Assembly (NCBI GenBank): GCA_964394835.1
Contig: CAYMZA010000023.1
Location: 1-8,510, forward strand
Length of the DNA stretch: 8,510 nt
Reading direction: 5' to 3'
Origin: UM-FILTER-36-13 sp964394835
GTDB lineage: Bacteria; Patescibacteriota; Patescibacteriia; UBA1558; GWA2-36-10
Numbering within the stretch: the first letter of the stretch is position 1; each line of letters begins with the position of its first letter. Below are positions 1-5,385 of this stretch, piece after piece. A model generated the notes under the pieces. That model was not told the DNA's origin and did not search any database. It saw nothing but the letters and a program-made list of their open reading frames with translations. The position numbers and the translations under genes are program-made.

Positions 1-63
1 GACCTCGCTTAATATTCTCCGAAAGATTATCAACATAATATTTTGACTGTCCAAAAGCAATAC

Positions 64-216
64 TCAACTAAGACATAAGTAAGGAAACCCCATGTGACTT
101 TTTTGTTTAGAAAATCTTTCTTCGTTAATTATTTCAATAAACTCAGAATTTTTAATTAAAGCAATTCCTGCATCGTGTCCAGTGTTAATGCCTAATATAT
201 ATGTATCTTGTTCCAT
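64..216 (-). pseudogene. NodU/CmcH-type carbamoyltransferase, N-terminal fragment with early stop
   Basis: From the ATG at 216 the minus strand encodes 50 residues and then a TGA at 64-66. The N-terminus (ILGINTGHDAGIALIKNSEF, then INEERFSKQK and a GFPY motif) matches the start of the Carbam_trans_N family (NodU, CmcH), whose members transfer a carbamoyl group from carbamoyl phosphate to hydroxyl groups of small molecules or glycans. Family members are roughly 500-600 residues, so this is only the beginning. A different frame, entered next to the stop, stays open to the window edge and reads LSIAFGQSKYYVDN and onward, so a single-base indel (real or a sequencing error) is plausible. The start lies 6 nt after the valS stop, suggesting co-transcription. 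The family call rests on about 45 residues. Whether the gene is broken cannot be settled here because the rest lies outside the window. Confidence 0.55.
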
Positions 217-222
217 ATTATT

Positions 223-2343
223 TTATGTAGTCCACTCACTAATGATTAATAATTTATTACTATCTATTTCTGACCATATCTCCTCTGTAATAAAAGGCAT
301 AAAAGGATGAAGTATTACTAAAAAGTTTTTTAGTAAATAGAGTAAAGTATTTTGCCTTGATATTTTTTCTTCGGAACTTTCACTATTTAATATTTCTTTA
401 CTTTCTTCTAGAATTTCGTCTGCTAGCCTGTGCCATATGTAATGATATATTTTCTCTGAAGCTAAATGATATCTGTAATTTTCCATATCTTCCGTAATGT
501 CATTTACTATCACTTTAAATTCGGAGATAATTTTTTGATCGTTACTGTCTTTTATTTTTGATTCATCTAAATTAATTCCTTCTGAATTCGATAGAATAAA
601 TCTAGTAATATTCCATATTTTGTTGGAAAAGTTTTTATAGCCTTTAATTTTACTCTCAGAAAGAGAGGTATCACTACCTGGAGGATTTGCAACAACTAAA
701 GCCATTCTAAGCGCATCAGTTCCATATTTGTCAATCATATCCAATGGATTAATAACATTGCCTTTTGATTTTGACATTTTTTTGCCCTTAGCGTCGTTAA
801 CTAGTCCGTGGAGATAGACATCTTTAAAGGGAACTTTACCATCTAAATATAATCCAAAAATAACCATTCTCGGAATCCATTTAAATATTAAGTCACGCCC
901 TGTCTCCATTACATCAGTAGGATAGAATTTCTCGAAGTCTTTTCCATCTGGATATCCAGTTATAATGAGAGGCCATTGTCCAGAAGAGAACCATGTATCA
1001 AAAGTATCAGTATCTTCTTCAACCTCACCTTCGCATTTTTCACATTTAGAAATTTTATTTTCTAAGTCAGGGACAGCATGTCCACATTCATTACAAATTT
1101 TTGCAGGAATAGGAATACCCCAAATAATTTGTCTAGATATATTCCAGTCTATTGTGCTAGACATCCAATAATTAAAAATCTTTCTATAGTTGTCTGGATA
1201 GAAAATCAACTTTTTTTCCTCAACTGCCTTTAAAGCCATTTCTGCTAATGGTTTCATTTTTATATACCATTGTGGAATTTTTCTAGGTTCAATAGTTGAT
1301 GAACATTTATAACAAGTAGGAACTGGATGTTTATAATCCTCTATTTTTTCAATCATTCCCATTTCTTGTAAGTCTTTAACAACTTCTTCTCTGGCAGGTA
1401 GTATTTTTAACCCTTCGTATTTCCCAGTTTTTTCATTTAATTTTCCATATTGGTCTATCGCTTCAATAGAAGGTAAGTTGTGTTTTTGTCCAATTTCAAA
1501 GTCATTTTTATCGTGAGCAGGAGTTATTTTAAGAGCACCTGTTCCAAAATCAGTTTCAACCATTTCGTCACCTATAACTTTTAATTTTAATTTTCCTGTA
1601 GGAATCTCAACTTTTATATCAGTTCCAATTAAATCTTTGTATCTTTTATCGGTAGGATTGACAGCAATAGCAACATCTCCAAAAATAGTCTCAGGTCTAA
1701 CAGTTGCAACAGTAACAGATCCGTATTTTATGTAGTACAGCTTGTCTATTTTTTCTACAGTTTCAGTTTCAATATCTGATAGAGAAGTTTGATGTTTCGT
1801 ACACCAGTTAACCATTCTGTCTGACCTATAAACAAGGCCATCGTCGTACATTTTCTTAAAAGTTTTTTGGACTTTTTTTATTATGTCAGAGTCAAGAGTA
1901 AATTTATTTCTAGACCAATCACAAGAAGCCCCCATTTTTCTAACTTGATTTTCCATTATTGATTTATTTTCAATAGTGAAATCATAAATTTCTTTATATA
2001 AATCTTTTGGATCCATTTTAAATCTGGAACGACCTTCTTTTGAAAGTTTTTTTTCATAAACAATTTGAGTTTCAAAGCCAGCATGGTCTGCATCAGGTAT
2101 CCAAAGAGATCTGTATCCTCGCATTCTTTTGTACCTAGTCACTATGTCTTCAATAGTTACAAAAAGAGAATGACCAACATGAAGATTCCCGTTTGCATTT
2201 GGCGGAGGCATTATAATTGTGAAAGGTTTCTCGTGTCTTTCTGGTAGATTGTCTGGATTAAAATAACCAGACTTCTCCCATTTCTGATATATTTTGTCCT
2301 CTACAGCTTTCGGATCATACGGTTTTGTAAATTTTTCGTTCAT
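223..2343 (-). CDS. valS: Valyl-tRNA synthetase, short form without C-terminal arm
   Basis: This class I aminoacyl-tRNA synthetase charges tRNA-Val with valine in the cytoplasm. Visible in order are the HIGH-type signature HVGH (residues 55-58), the ValRS-style DADHAGFETQ (84-93), the CP1 editing domain with TVRPET (214-219) and ITPAHD (273-278), Cys pairs at 344/347, 417/420 and 434/437 that look like zinc knuckles, the second signature KMSKS (522-526), and the helical anticodon-binding domain ending at HPFMPFITEEIW (679-690). The protein stops 16 residues later at 706. Typical bacterial ValRS has about 880-950 residues and ends in a coiled-coil tRNA-binding arm, which is absent here. The start was chosen because it gives the usual N-terminus; no Shine-Dalgarno motif precedes it. 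GC content is higher and codon choice less AT-driven than in the clpC side of the window. The reading frame is intact and the stop is TAA. Confidence 0.96.
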   Translation of the reverse strand: MNEKFTKPYDPKAVEDKIYQKWEKSGYFNPDNLPERHEKPFTIIMPPPNANGNLHVGHSLFVTIEDIVTRYKRMRGYRSLWIPDADHAGFETQIVYEKKLSKEGRSRFKMDPKDLYKEIYDFTIENKSIMENQVRKMGASCDWSRNKFTLDSDIIKKVQKTFKKMYDDGLVYRSDRMVNWCTKHQTSLSDIETETVEKIDKLYYIKYGSVTVATVRPETIFGDVAIAVNPTDKRYKDLIGTDIKVEIPTGKLKLKVIGDEMVETDFGTGALKITPAHDKNDFEIGQKHNLPSIEAIDQYGKLNEKTGKYEGLKILPAREEVVKDLQEMGMIEKIEDYKHPVPTCYKCSSTIEPRKIPQWYIKMKPLAEMALKAVEEKKLIFYPDNYRKIFNYWMSSTIDWNISRQIIWGIPIPAKICNECGHAVPDLENKISKCEKCEGEVEEDTDTFDTWFSSGQWPLIITGYPDGKDFEKFYPTDVMETGRDLIFKWIPRMVIFGLYLDGKVPFKDVYLHGLVNDAKGKKMSKSKGNVINPLDMIDKYGTDALRMALVVANPPGSDTSLSESKIKGYKNFSNKIWNITRFILSNSEGINLDESKIKDSNDQKIISEFKVIVNDITEDMENYRYHLASEKIYHYIWHRLADEILEESKEILNSESSEEKISRQNTLLYLLKNFLVILHPFMPFITEEIWSEIDSNKLLIISEWTT

Positions 2344-2381
2344 ATATAATATAAGATTAATTGTATCTTTTTATTTTTCAT
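2340..2381 (-). other. Possible 13-codon upstream ORF overlapping the valS start
   Basis: An ATG at 2381 opens a 13-codon frame (MKNKKIQLILYYI) whose TGA overlaps the valS ATG in an ATGA arrangement. It contains no valine codon and no ribosome-binding motif precedes it. In DNA this AT-rich such a frame can easily arise by chance, so it is recorded only because the overlap could couple translation to valS. Confidence 0.15.
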
Positions 2382-2431
2382 AAGATTATTTTTTATCAAC
2401 ACTTTGTATTATATAGTGTATTATGATTTAT

Positions 2432-2440
2432 TGCTATAAT
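2432..2440 (+). promoter_or_regulatory. Extended -10 promoter upstream of the structured RNA candidate
   Basis: TGCTATAAT is a perfect TGnTATAAT extended -10 element. No good -35 box lies 16-18 nt upstream, which is tolerated for extended -10 promoters. Predicted initiation is near 2447, just ahead of the GC-rich block. The surrounding DNA is very AT-rich, so chance matches are possible. Confidence 0.4.
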
Positions 2441-2447
2441 GTGATAT

Positions 2448-2475
2448 ATTATACATATGCGAACCCGACCGACAA
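2448..2475 (-). promoter_or_regulatory. Candidate valS promoter
   Basis: On the minus strand TTGTCG (2475-2470) is followed after 16 nt by a perfect TATAAT (2453-2448), which would start transcription near 2441 and give valS a leader of about 100 nt. The -35 box matches the consensus at only 4 of 6 positions and lies inside the 5' arm of the long hairpin of the plus-strand RNA candidate, so the two divergent promoters would overlap. No T-box or other known synthetase leader was recognised in the leader. Confidence 0.4.
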
Positions 2476-2507
2476 AACCATTTCCTTTCCTTTCCTTCTT
2501 TTTCGGT

Positions 2508-2524
2508 GGAGGGGTTTGGGGAGG
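2508..2524 (+). repeat. G-rich perfect mirror repeat in the hairpin loop
   Basis: GGAGGGGTTTGGGGAGG reads the same in both directions on one strand. Its four G-runs (GG, GGGG, GGGG, GG) could form a two-tier G-quadruplex. It sits in the 20-nt loop held by the TTCGG/CCGAA stem, in a window where G-runs are otherwise rare. Confidence 0.6.
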
Positions 2525-2658
2525 AGCCGAACAAAAAAATTGAAAAGGAAATGGTTTTGGTCGGATGGTCGCACGAGGCACGAGGGCGATGGCGCGGTGG
2601 AGATTATTCTGGATTTTCTTCAAAAAAAGTTCGGATTTTGTCCAAAAGGTACCGCCAT

Positions 2659-2686
2659 AAATCACTTTGTCAGAAGGTGATTTTTT
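2659..2686 (+). terminator. Rho-independent terminator of the spacer RNA
   Basis: Arms 2659-2668 and 2674-2683 pair over 10 bp with one G-T wobble around the loop GTCAG, and T2681-T2686 form a six-T tract running out of the stem. The orientation ends plus-strand transcription 14 nt before the yibE/F-like start codon. No plus-strand protein gene lies upstream, which supports a non-coding transcript. The loop also contains the -35 box of the next promoter, so the palindrome could alternatively be an operator. Confidence 0.6.
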
Positions 2687-2694
2687 GATATACT
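2667..2694 (+). promoter_or_regulatory. Promoter for yibE/F-like gene; probably leaderless transcript
   Basis: TTGTCA (2667-2672, 5 of 6 consensus) is followed after 16 nt by TATACT (2689-2694), which is preceded by TG plus one base (extended -10). Initiation 6-7 nt downstream falls on or next to the A of the ATG at 2701, predicting a leaderless mRNA, consistent with the absence of any Shine-Dalgarno motif. Confidence 0.55.
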
Positions 2695-2700
2695 ATATTT

Positions 2701-3783
2701 ATGAAAAAAATATTATTATTCCTATTTATTTTATGCATTCCAATTTTAGCCAATGCTCAAGAAGAGATATTTAAGGCTAAGGTTATTAATGTAATTGAAG
2801 AAAATGAGATTGTTAATGAGTCTGGTAGTCTTATACAACAGGATTTAAAATTAAAAGGTTTAGAAGGTAGTTTTAAAGATCAGGAAATTATTTTTAATGG
2901 TATTGGTAATTTACAAATGATTTCTGGTAAGGTGTATGAAGAAGGTGACAAGGTTATAGTTAATTATACTCAAGATGTAGATGGTGAGGATGTATTTTTT
3001 GTAATGGATTATGATAGAACAAATCCTATAATATATTTAGCTATTATTTTTATTCTTTCTATTTTAGTTATTGGTAGGTGGAAAGGCTTGAGATCTTTAA
3101 TTGCTTTGGTAGTTAGTTTTTTTGTAATTTTAAAGTTTATAATTCCTAAGATATTAGAAGGAGGTAATCCAGTTATCATCACTGTAATGGGTGGGATAAT
3201 TATATTATTCTTTGCTATATATCTTACTCAGGGGATTAATAGAAAATCTCATATTATTAACTTATCTTTAATTATATCTTTAATACTTACTGCTGTATTA
3301 TCTTTGGTGTTTACTAAAGCAGCTCAATTAACAGGTTATTTAGGAGAAGAAACTTTGTATTTACTTGATATGAGTAGTGGTAGTTTAAATCTTCAAGGAT
3401 TATTATTAGCAGGGATATTGATAGGTGCTTTAGGTGTTTTAGATGATGTTATTGTTTCTCAAGTTTCTATTATAGAGCAGTTAAAAATAGCTAATCCTGA
3501 TTTAAGTAATAGACAAATATATGTAAGAAGCTTAAAGGTTGGTATTGATCATATTACTTCAATGATTAATACTTTATTTTTTGCTTATGTAGGTGTTTCT
3601 TTACCTTTGTTTATATTATTTACTCAAAGTGATATTATTGGTTTAAACTTTTCTCAAGCAATGAATAATGAAATTATATCTACGGAAATCATTAGAACAC
3701 TATTAGGTAGTATAGGTATTATATTGTCTATACCAATAGCTAATTATTTAGCTAGTTATTTTTTAAAAGTTAAAAAATCTTAA
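2701..3783 (+). CDS. YibE/F family membrane protein
   Basis: This 360-residue membrane protein matches the YibE/F-like family, whose members are multipass transporters of poorly defined substrate; a Lactococcus relative has been linked to export of a peptide precursor. Residues 1-19 form a signal peptide ending in an ANA-type cleavage site before Q20. Residues 21-105 are a soluble extracytoplasmic domain rich in beta-strand-like sequence. About seven transmembrane segments follow (roughly 109-126, 131-149, 157-176, 184-205, 232-250, 288-308 and 330-354). The family-typical GALGVLDDV (242-250) and DHITSMINTLFFAYVG (283-298) stretches, with buried Asp residues, lie around TM5-TM6. Length is normal for the family. 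The start sits directly at the predicted transcription start. The Nudix gene begins 2 nt after the stop, so the two form an operon. The family call is firm; the transported substrate is unknown. Confidence 0.88.
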   Translation: MKKILLFLFILCIPILANAQEEIFKAKVINVIEENEIVNESGSLIQQDLKLKGLEGSFKDQEIIFNGIGNLQMISGKVYEEGDKVIVNYTQDVDGEDVFFVMDYDRTNPIIYLAIIFILSILVIGRWKGLRSLIALVVSFFVILKFIIPKILEGGNPVIITVMGGIIILFFAIYLTQGINRKSHIINLSLIISLILTAVLSLVFTKAAQLTGYLGEETLYLLDMSSGSLNLQGLLLAGILIGALGVLDDVIVSQVSIIEQLKIANPDLSNRQIYVRSLKVGIDHITSMINTLFFAYVGVSLPLFILFTQSDIIGLNFSQAMNNEIISTEIIRTLLGSIGIILSIPIANYLASYFLKVKKS

Positions 3784-3785
3784 AA

Positions 3786-4214
3786 ATGAAAAAAGAAATA
3801 CAAAAAATAGTTTTAGGTGGTGTTATATTTTATAATAACAAAGTTTTAATAGTTCAAAGAAGTAAAGATGAAACTATATACCCTAATATATGGGAATTAC
3901 CAAGTGGTAAAAAAGAATTTAAAGAGTCTACTGAACAAGCTTTATTAAGAGAAATAAAAGAGGAGACTGATTTATCTCCTAAGATTATTATACCTTTTCA
4001 TACTTTTGATTACACTATTGAAAAAGAAGATAGTAAAATATACACTACACAGATTAATTATTTAATGATTAGTGATGATAATAATGTTGAATTAAGTTTT
4101 GAACATCAGGATTATACTTGGGTAGAAAAAAAAGATTTAGATCAATATGATATTAGTAAAGAGATAAAAGAAGCGATATTAAAAGGTCTTGATTTAATTA
4201 ATATTCTTAGCTAA
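3786..4214 (+). CDS. Nudix hydrolase (MutT-like)
   Basis: This 142-residue single-domain Nudix protein would cleave a nucleoside diphosphate linked to another moiety, using Mg2+ bound by the Nudix box. The box spans residues 41-63: G41, E47, R55-E56, and E59-E60, with the usual late Gly replaced by D62 (EETDL). Upstream, GGVIFYNNKVLIVQRSKDE followed by WELPSGK is typical of MutT/NudG-like enzymes that act on damaged or surplus (d)NTPs, but the substrate cannot be read from sequence. The gene starts 2 nt after the yibE/F stop with no ribosome-binding motif, suggesting translational coupling. Its last 8 codons and stop lie inside the 50-bp repeat shared with the 3' end of comF, which indicates that nudix and comF originally overlapped tail to tail. 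Function at the family level is certain; the specific reaction is open. Confidence 0.9.
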   Translation: MKKEIQKIVLGGVIFYNNKVLIVQRSKDETIYPNIWELPSGKKEFKESTEQALLREIKEETDLSPKIIIPFHTFDYTIEKEDSKIYTTQINYLMISDDNNVELSFEHQDYTWVEKKDLDQYDISKEIKEAILKGLDLINILS

Positions 4215-4238
4215 TATTAAACATAATATATTACAATT
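4189..4238. repeat. Left copy of 50-bp direct repeat flanking fic
   Basis: Identical to 5386-5435 at 46 of 50 positions. It supplies the end of the Nudix gene on the plus strand and a comF tail remnant on the minus strand. Weaker similarity may continue leftward (the GGTC before TTGATTTAAT occurs in both copies, with a 3-nt insertion in the right copy). The repeat period is 1197 bp. Confidence 0.9.
4194..4238 (-). pseudogene. Remnant of comF 3' end (duplicate)
   Basis: Read on the minus strand in the comF frame, this stretch encodes NCNILCLILAKNIN followed by TAA. The intact comF ends NCNILCLVLAKNID-TAA. The four base differences from the intact copy are all C-to-T or G-to-A in the remnant; two are synonymous, the others Val to Ile and Asp to Asn. 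It is a tail fragment with no upstream comF sequence, created by the duplication that brackets fic. It overlaps the end of the Nudix gene and the last codon and stop of fic. Confidence 0.75.
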
Positions 4239-4242
4239 TTTT
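4214..4242 (+). terminator. Weak hairpin plus T-tract after the Nudix gene
   Basis: ATATTA (4214-4219) and TAATAT (4224-4229) pair around an AACA loop, and T4237-T4242 follow after 7 nt. The stem is all A-T and the T-tract is displaced, so termination would be poor on ordinary rules. The position, at the meeting point of convergent genes, is suitable. The equivalent hairpin in the right repeat copy keeps the same shape. Confidence 0.3.
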
Positions 4243-5325
4243 ATATCTTGTACTGCGTCCTTGACCAAGGCGTTCAATTTTTTTAAATTGTAATAATCTT
4301 GTAATGGATTGTTTTACTGTTGCTCTAGATATTTGAGTTTTTTTAATAATTTCACCAACACTAGTTTCTTCTACATTTTCTAAACATTTCCAAATTTCTA
4401 GTTGTTTTTTTGATAAAAGTTTTTCTACATTTTCTTTTGATAAAAGTTTTTCTGCTATTTTTGCTTGTTTAATTAAAATACTAAAAAAGAATTCAATCCA
4501 TGGGGTTATATTTTCTTTTTTAGATCCTATTGTTTTTTGACTTTTCCTTAAAGCAATATAGTATTCTGGTTTGTTATCTTCGATTAATTTTTCATGAGAT
4601 GCATAAGGTACATATTCATAACCATTTTTAAGAAGTAATAGATTTGTTAGGATACGGGAAAGTCGTCCATTACCATCTTGAAATGGATGAATTTTTAAAA
4701 ATTCAACTAAAAAATTAGCTATAATAAGTAGTGGATGATATTTTTTTTGATTTAAAGCATTATTAGTCCATTCAATTAATTCTTGCATTTCTTTAGGTGT
4801 AAGATATGCGACTGTTGTGTTAAAAAGAATTCCAATAGATTTACCAGCATCATTTACAATATGAACTTTATTTTCCTGTTTTTTGTAATCACCCCTATGT
4901 CTTTTATCTTTTTCAACATATTTAAGTAATTCATTATGGAAATGTTTAATTGTATTTTCATTAAAATTAGAACTTCTCCAAGAATTAAAAATATTTTCAA
5001 GTAATTTATAATATCCCTTTACTTCTTGTTTGTCACGATTAGTAAATTTTTGAATAGATATGCCTTTCATCATTTTTTCAATATCTTCATCTAAAAGCTT
5101 TGAACCCTCGATACGAGTAGAGGCTCCAGTAGAAGTTATTAAAACAGATTGTTTGAGACGACCTAATGCTTGTGGATTTAGTTTTGCACCAGCAGTCCAT
5201 TGTCCTTGTAATCTATCAATTTGAGCTATTTTCGATATAATATTAGTTGGAATATTTTTAAGTCTTCTATCAAATTCATTAAGTTTTAATGCTTTTTTAG
5301 TTATTTTTACATCTTTTTTTAACAT
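4231..5325 (-). CDS. Fic-domain protein AMP-transferase with N-terminal inhibitory helix and C-terminal winged helix
   Basis: Fic enzymes transfer a nucleotide, usually AMP from ATP, to hydroxyl side chains of target proteins. This 364-residue protein has the Fic_N-type N-terminus, a class II inhibitory motif STRIEG (69-74, Glu73) expected to block ATP binding until relieved, a substrate-positioning flap region around 144-172, and a complete active site HPFQDGNGRLSR (213-224) with His213 as catalytic base and Asp217 for Mg2+. A 9-residue duplicated linker (292-309) leads to a C-terminal winged helix (about 305-364; SVGEIIKKTQISRATVKQSI), so it probably binds DNA. There is no separate antitoxin gene, as expected for self-inhibited class II proteins. 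It has its own promoter and operator-like palindrome. Its last codon and stop come from the comF remnant in the left repeat, and the gene sits exactly between the two repeats, suggesting recent insertion. The protein target is unknown. Confidence 0.92.
   Translation of the reverse strand: MLKKDVKITKKALKLNEFDRRLKNIPTNIISKIAQIDRLQGQWTAGAKLNPQALGRLKQSVLITSTGASTRIEGSKLLDEDIEKMMKGISIQKFTNRDKQEVKGYYKLLENIFNSWRSSNFNENTIKHFHNELLKYVEKDKRHRGDYKKQENKVHIVNDAGKSIGILFNTTVAYLTPKEMQELIEWTNNALNQKKYHPLLIIANFLVEFLKIHPFQDGNGRLSRILTNLLLLKNGYEYVPYASHEKLIEDNKPEYYIALRKSQKTIGSKKENITPWIEFFFSILIKQAKIAEKLLSKENVEKLLSKKQLEIWKCLENVEETSVGEIIKKTQISRATVKQSITRLLQFKKIERLGQGRSTRYKKL
4408..4453 (-). repeat. 27-bp-period tandem duplication inside fic
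   Basis: A 19-bp sequence (TTTTGATAAAAGTTTTTCT on the plus strand) occurs at 4408-4426 and 4435-4453. The 27-bp period equals nine codons and yields EKLLSKENV followed by EKLLSKKQL in the helical linker between the Fic domain and the winged helix. Reading frame is preserved. Confidence 0.8.
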
Positions 5326-5330
5326 AAATT

Positions 5331-5359
5331 TAATTGGTTATATTAACTATATCCAATTA
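5331..5359 (-). promoter_or_regulatory. 29-bp near-palindromic operator candidate for fic
   Basis: Arms TAATTGG and CCAATTA bracket further matching bases; 12 of 14 symmetric pairs are complementary. The site runs from inside the -10 box across the predicted transcription start into the short leader, ending 5 nt before the fic ATG. A bound dimer would block transcription. The C-terminal winged helix of Fic is the obvious candidate ligand (inference). Confidence 0.6.
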
Positions 5360-5384
5360 TAGCCGATTAATAAAGATAGGTCAA
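5356..5384 (-). promoter_or_regulatory. fic promoter
   Basis: TTGACC (5384-5379, 5 of 6 consensus), a 17-nt spacer and a perfect TATAAT (5361-5356) make this the best sigma-70-type promoter in the window. Initiation near 5349 gives a leader of about 25 nt without a Shine-Dalgarno motif. The -35 box ends 1 nt from the right direct repeat, so the promoter belongs to the inserted unit. Confidence 0.75.
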
Positions 5385-5385
5385 G

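Larger units (their letters stand above)
2447..2686 (+). ncRNA. Putative structured non-coding RNA, unassigned family
   Basis: This interval fills the divergent valS/yibE spacer and contains no convincing gene. Positions 2461-2660 are 47% GC by count, whereas neighbouring genes are mostly 20-35%. Helices visible by eye: (1) a 21-bp stem, 2465-2469 plus 2473-2488 with 2544-2559 plus 2560-2564, interrupted only by a 3-nt bulge; (2) an inner 5-bp stem TTCGG/CCGAA (2502-2506/2527-2531) presenting a 20-nt G-rich loop; (3) a short TCGC/GCGA hairpin around a tandem GCACGAG repeat; (4) an 8-bp stem with a 2-nt bulge, 2589-2598/2651-2658; (5) a terminator at the 3' end. An extended -10 element precedes it. 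I looked for hallmarks of tmRNA, RNase P RNA, SRP RNA and tRNA and did not find them; 6S RNA also fits poorly because the ends do not pair. GC-rich islands in AT-rich genomes are a known sign of RNA genes. Alternatives are a mobile-element remnant or a regulatory palindrome. Confidence 0.5.

Noticed and set aside
64..66. TGA read as glycine (genetic code 25, as in Gracilibacteria/SR1) to rescue the carbamoyltransferase frame
   Set aside because: Six full-length genes contain no in-frame TGA, which would be expected often if it coded for Gly, and the read-through sequence does not look like the family.
965..2247. Short plus-strand open frames opposite valS
   Set aside because: They are antisense shadows of a clear synthetase gene with no recognisable domains.
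2344..2447. T-box or valine attenuator in the valS leader
   Set aside because: No T-box consensus, no specifier-loop stem and no terminator are visible; the 13-codon upstream frame has no Val codons.
2396..2680. Long open frames on both strands in the valS/yibE spacer (about 85-89 codons), and a 29-codon frame from ATG 2456
   Set aside because: They are open only because the GC-rich block lacks stops. The peptides are low-complexity (Phe/Gly/Pro runs), overlap on opposite strands, lack ribosome-binding sites, and coincide with predicted RNA helices.
2447..2686. tmRNA, RNase P RNA, SRP RNA, 6S RNA or a tRNA in the spacer
   Set aside because: There is no SRP GGAA-loop motif, no RNase P core, no tmRNA tag frame or tRNA-like end, no T-arm consensus, and the transcript ends do not pair as in 6S RNA.
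4231..5325. Doc/Phd-style toxin-antitoxin pair
   Set aside because: No small antitoxin gene lies next to fic; the inhibitory STRIEG motif is within the Fic protein itself, as in self-inhibited class II proteins.
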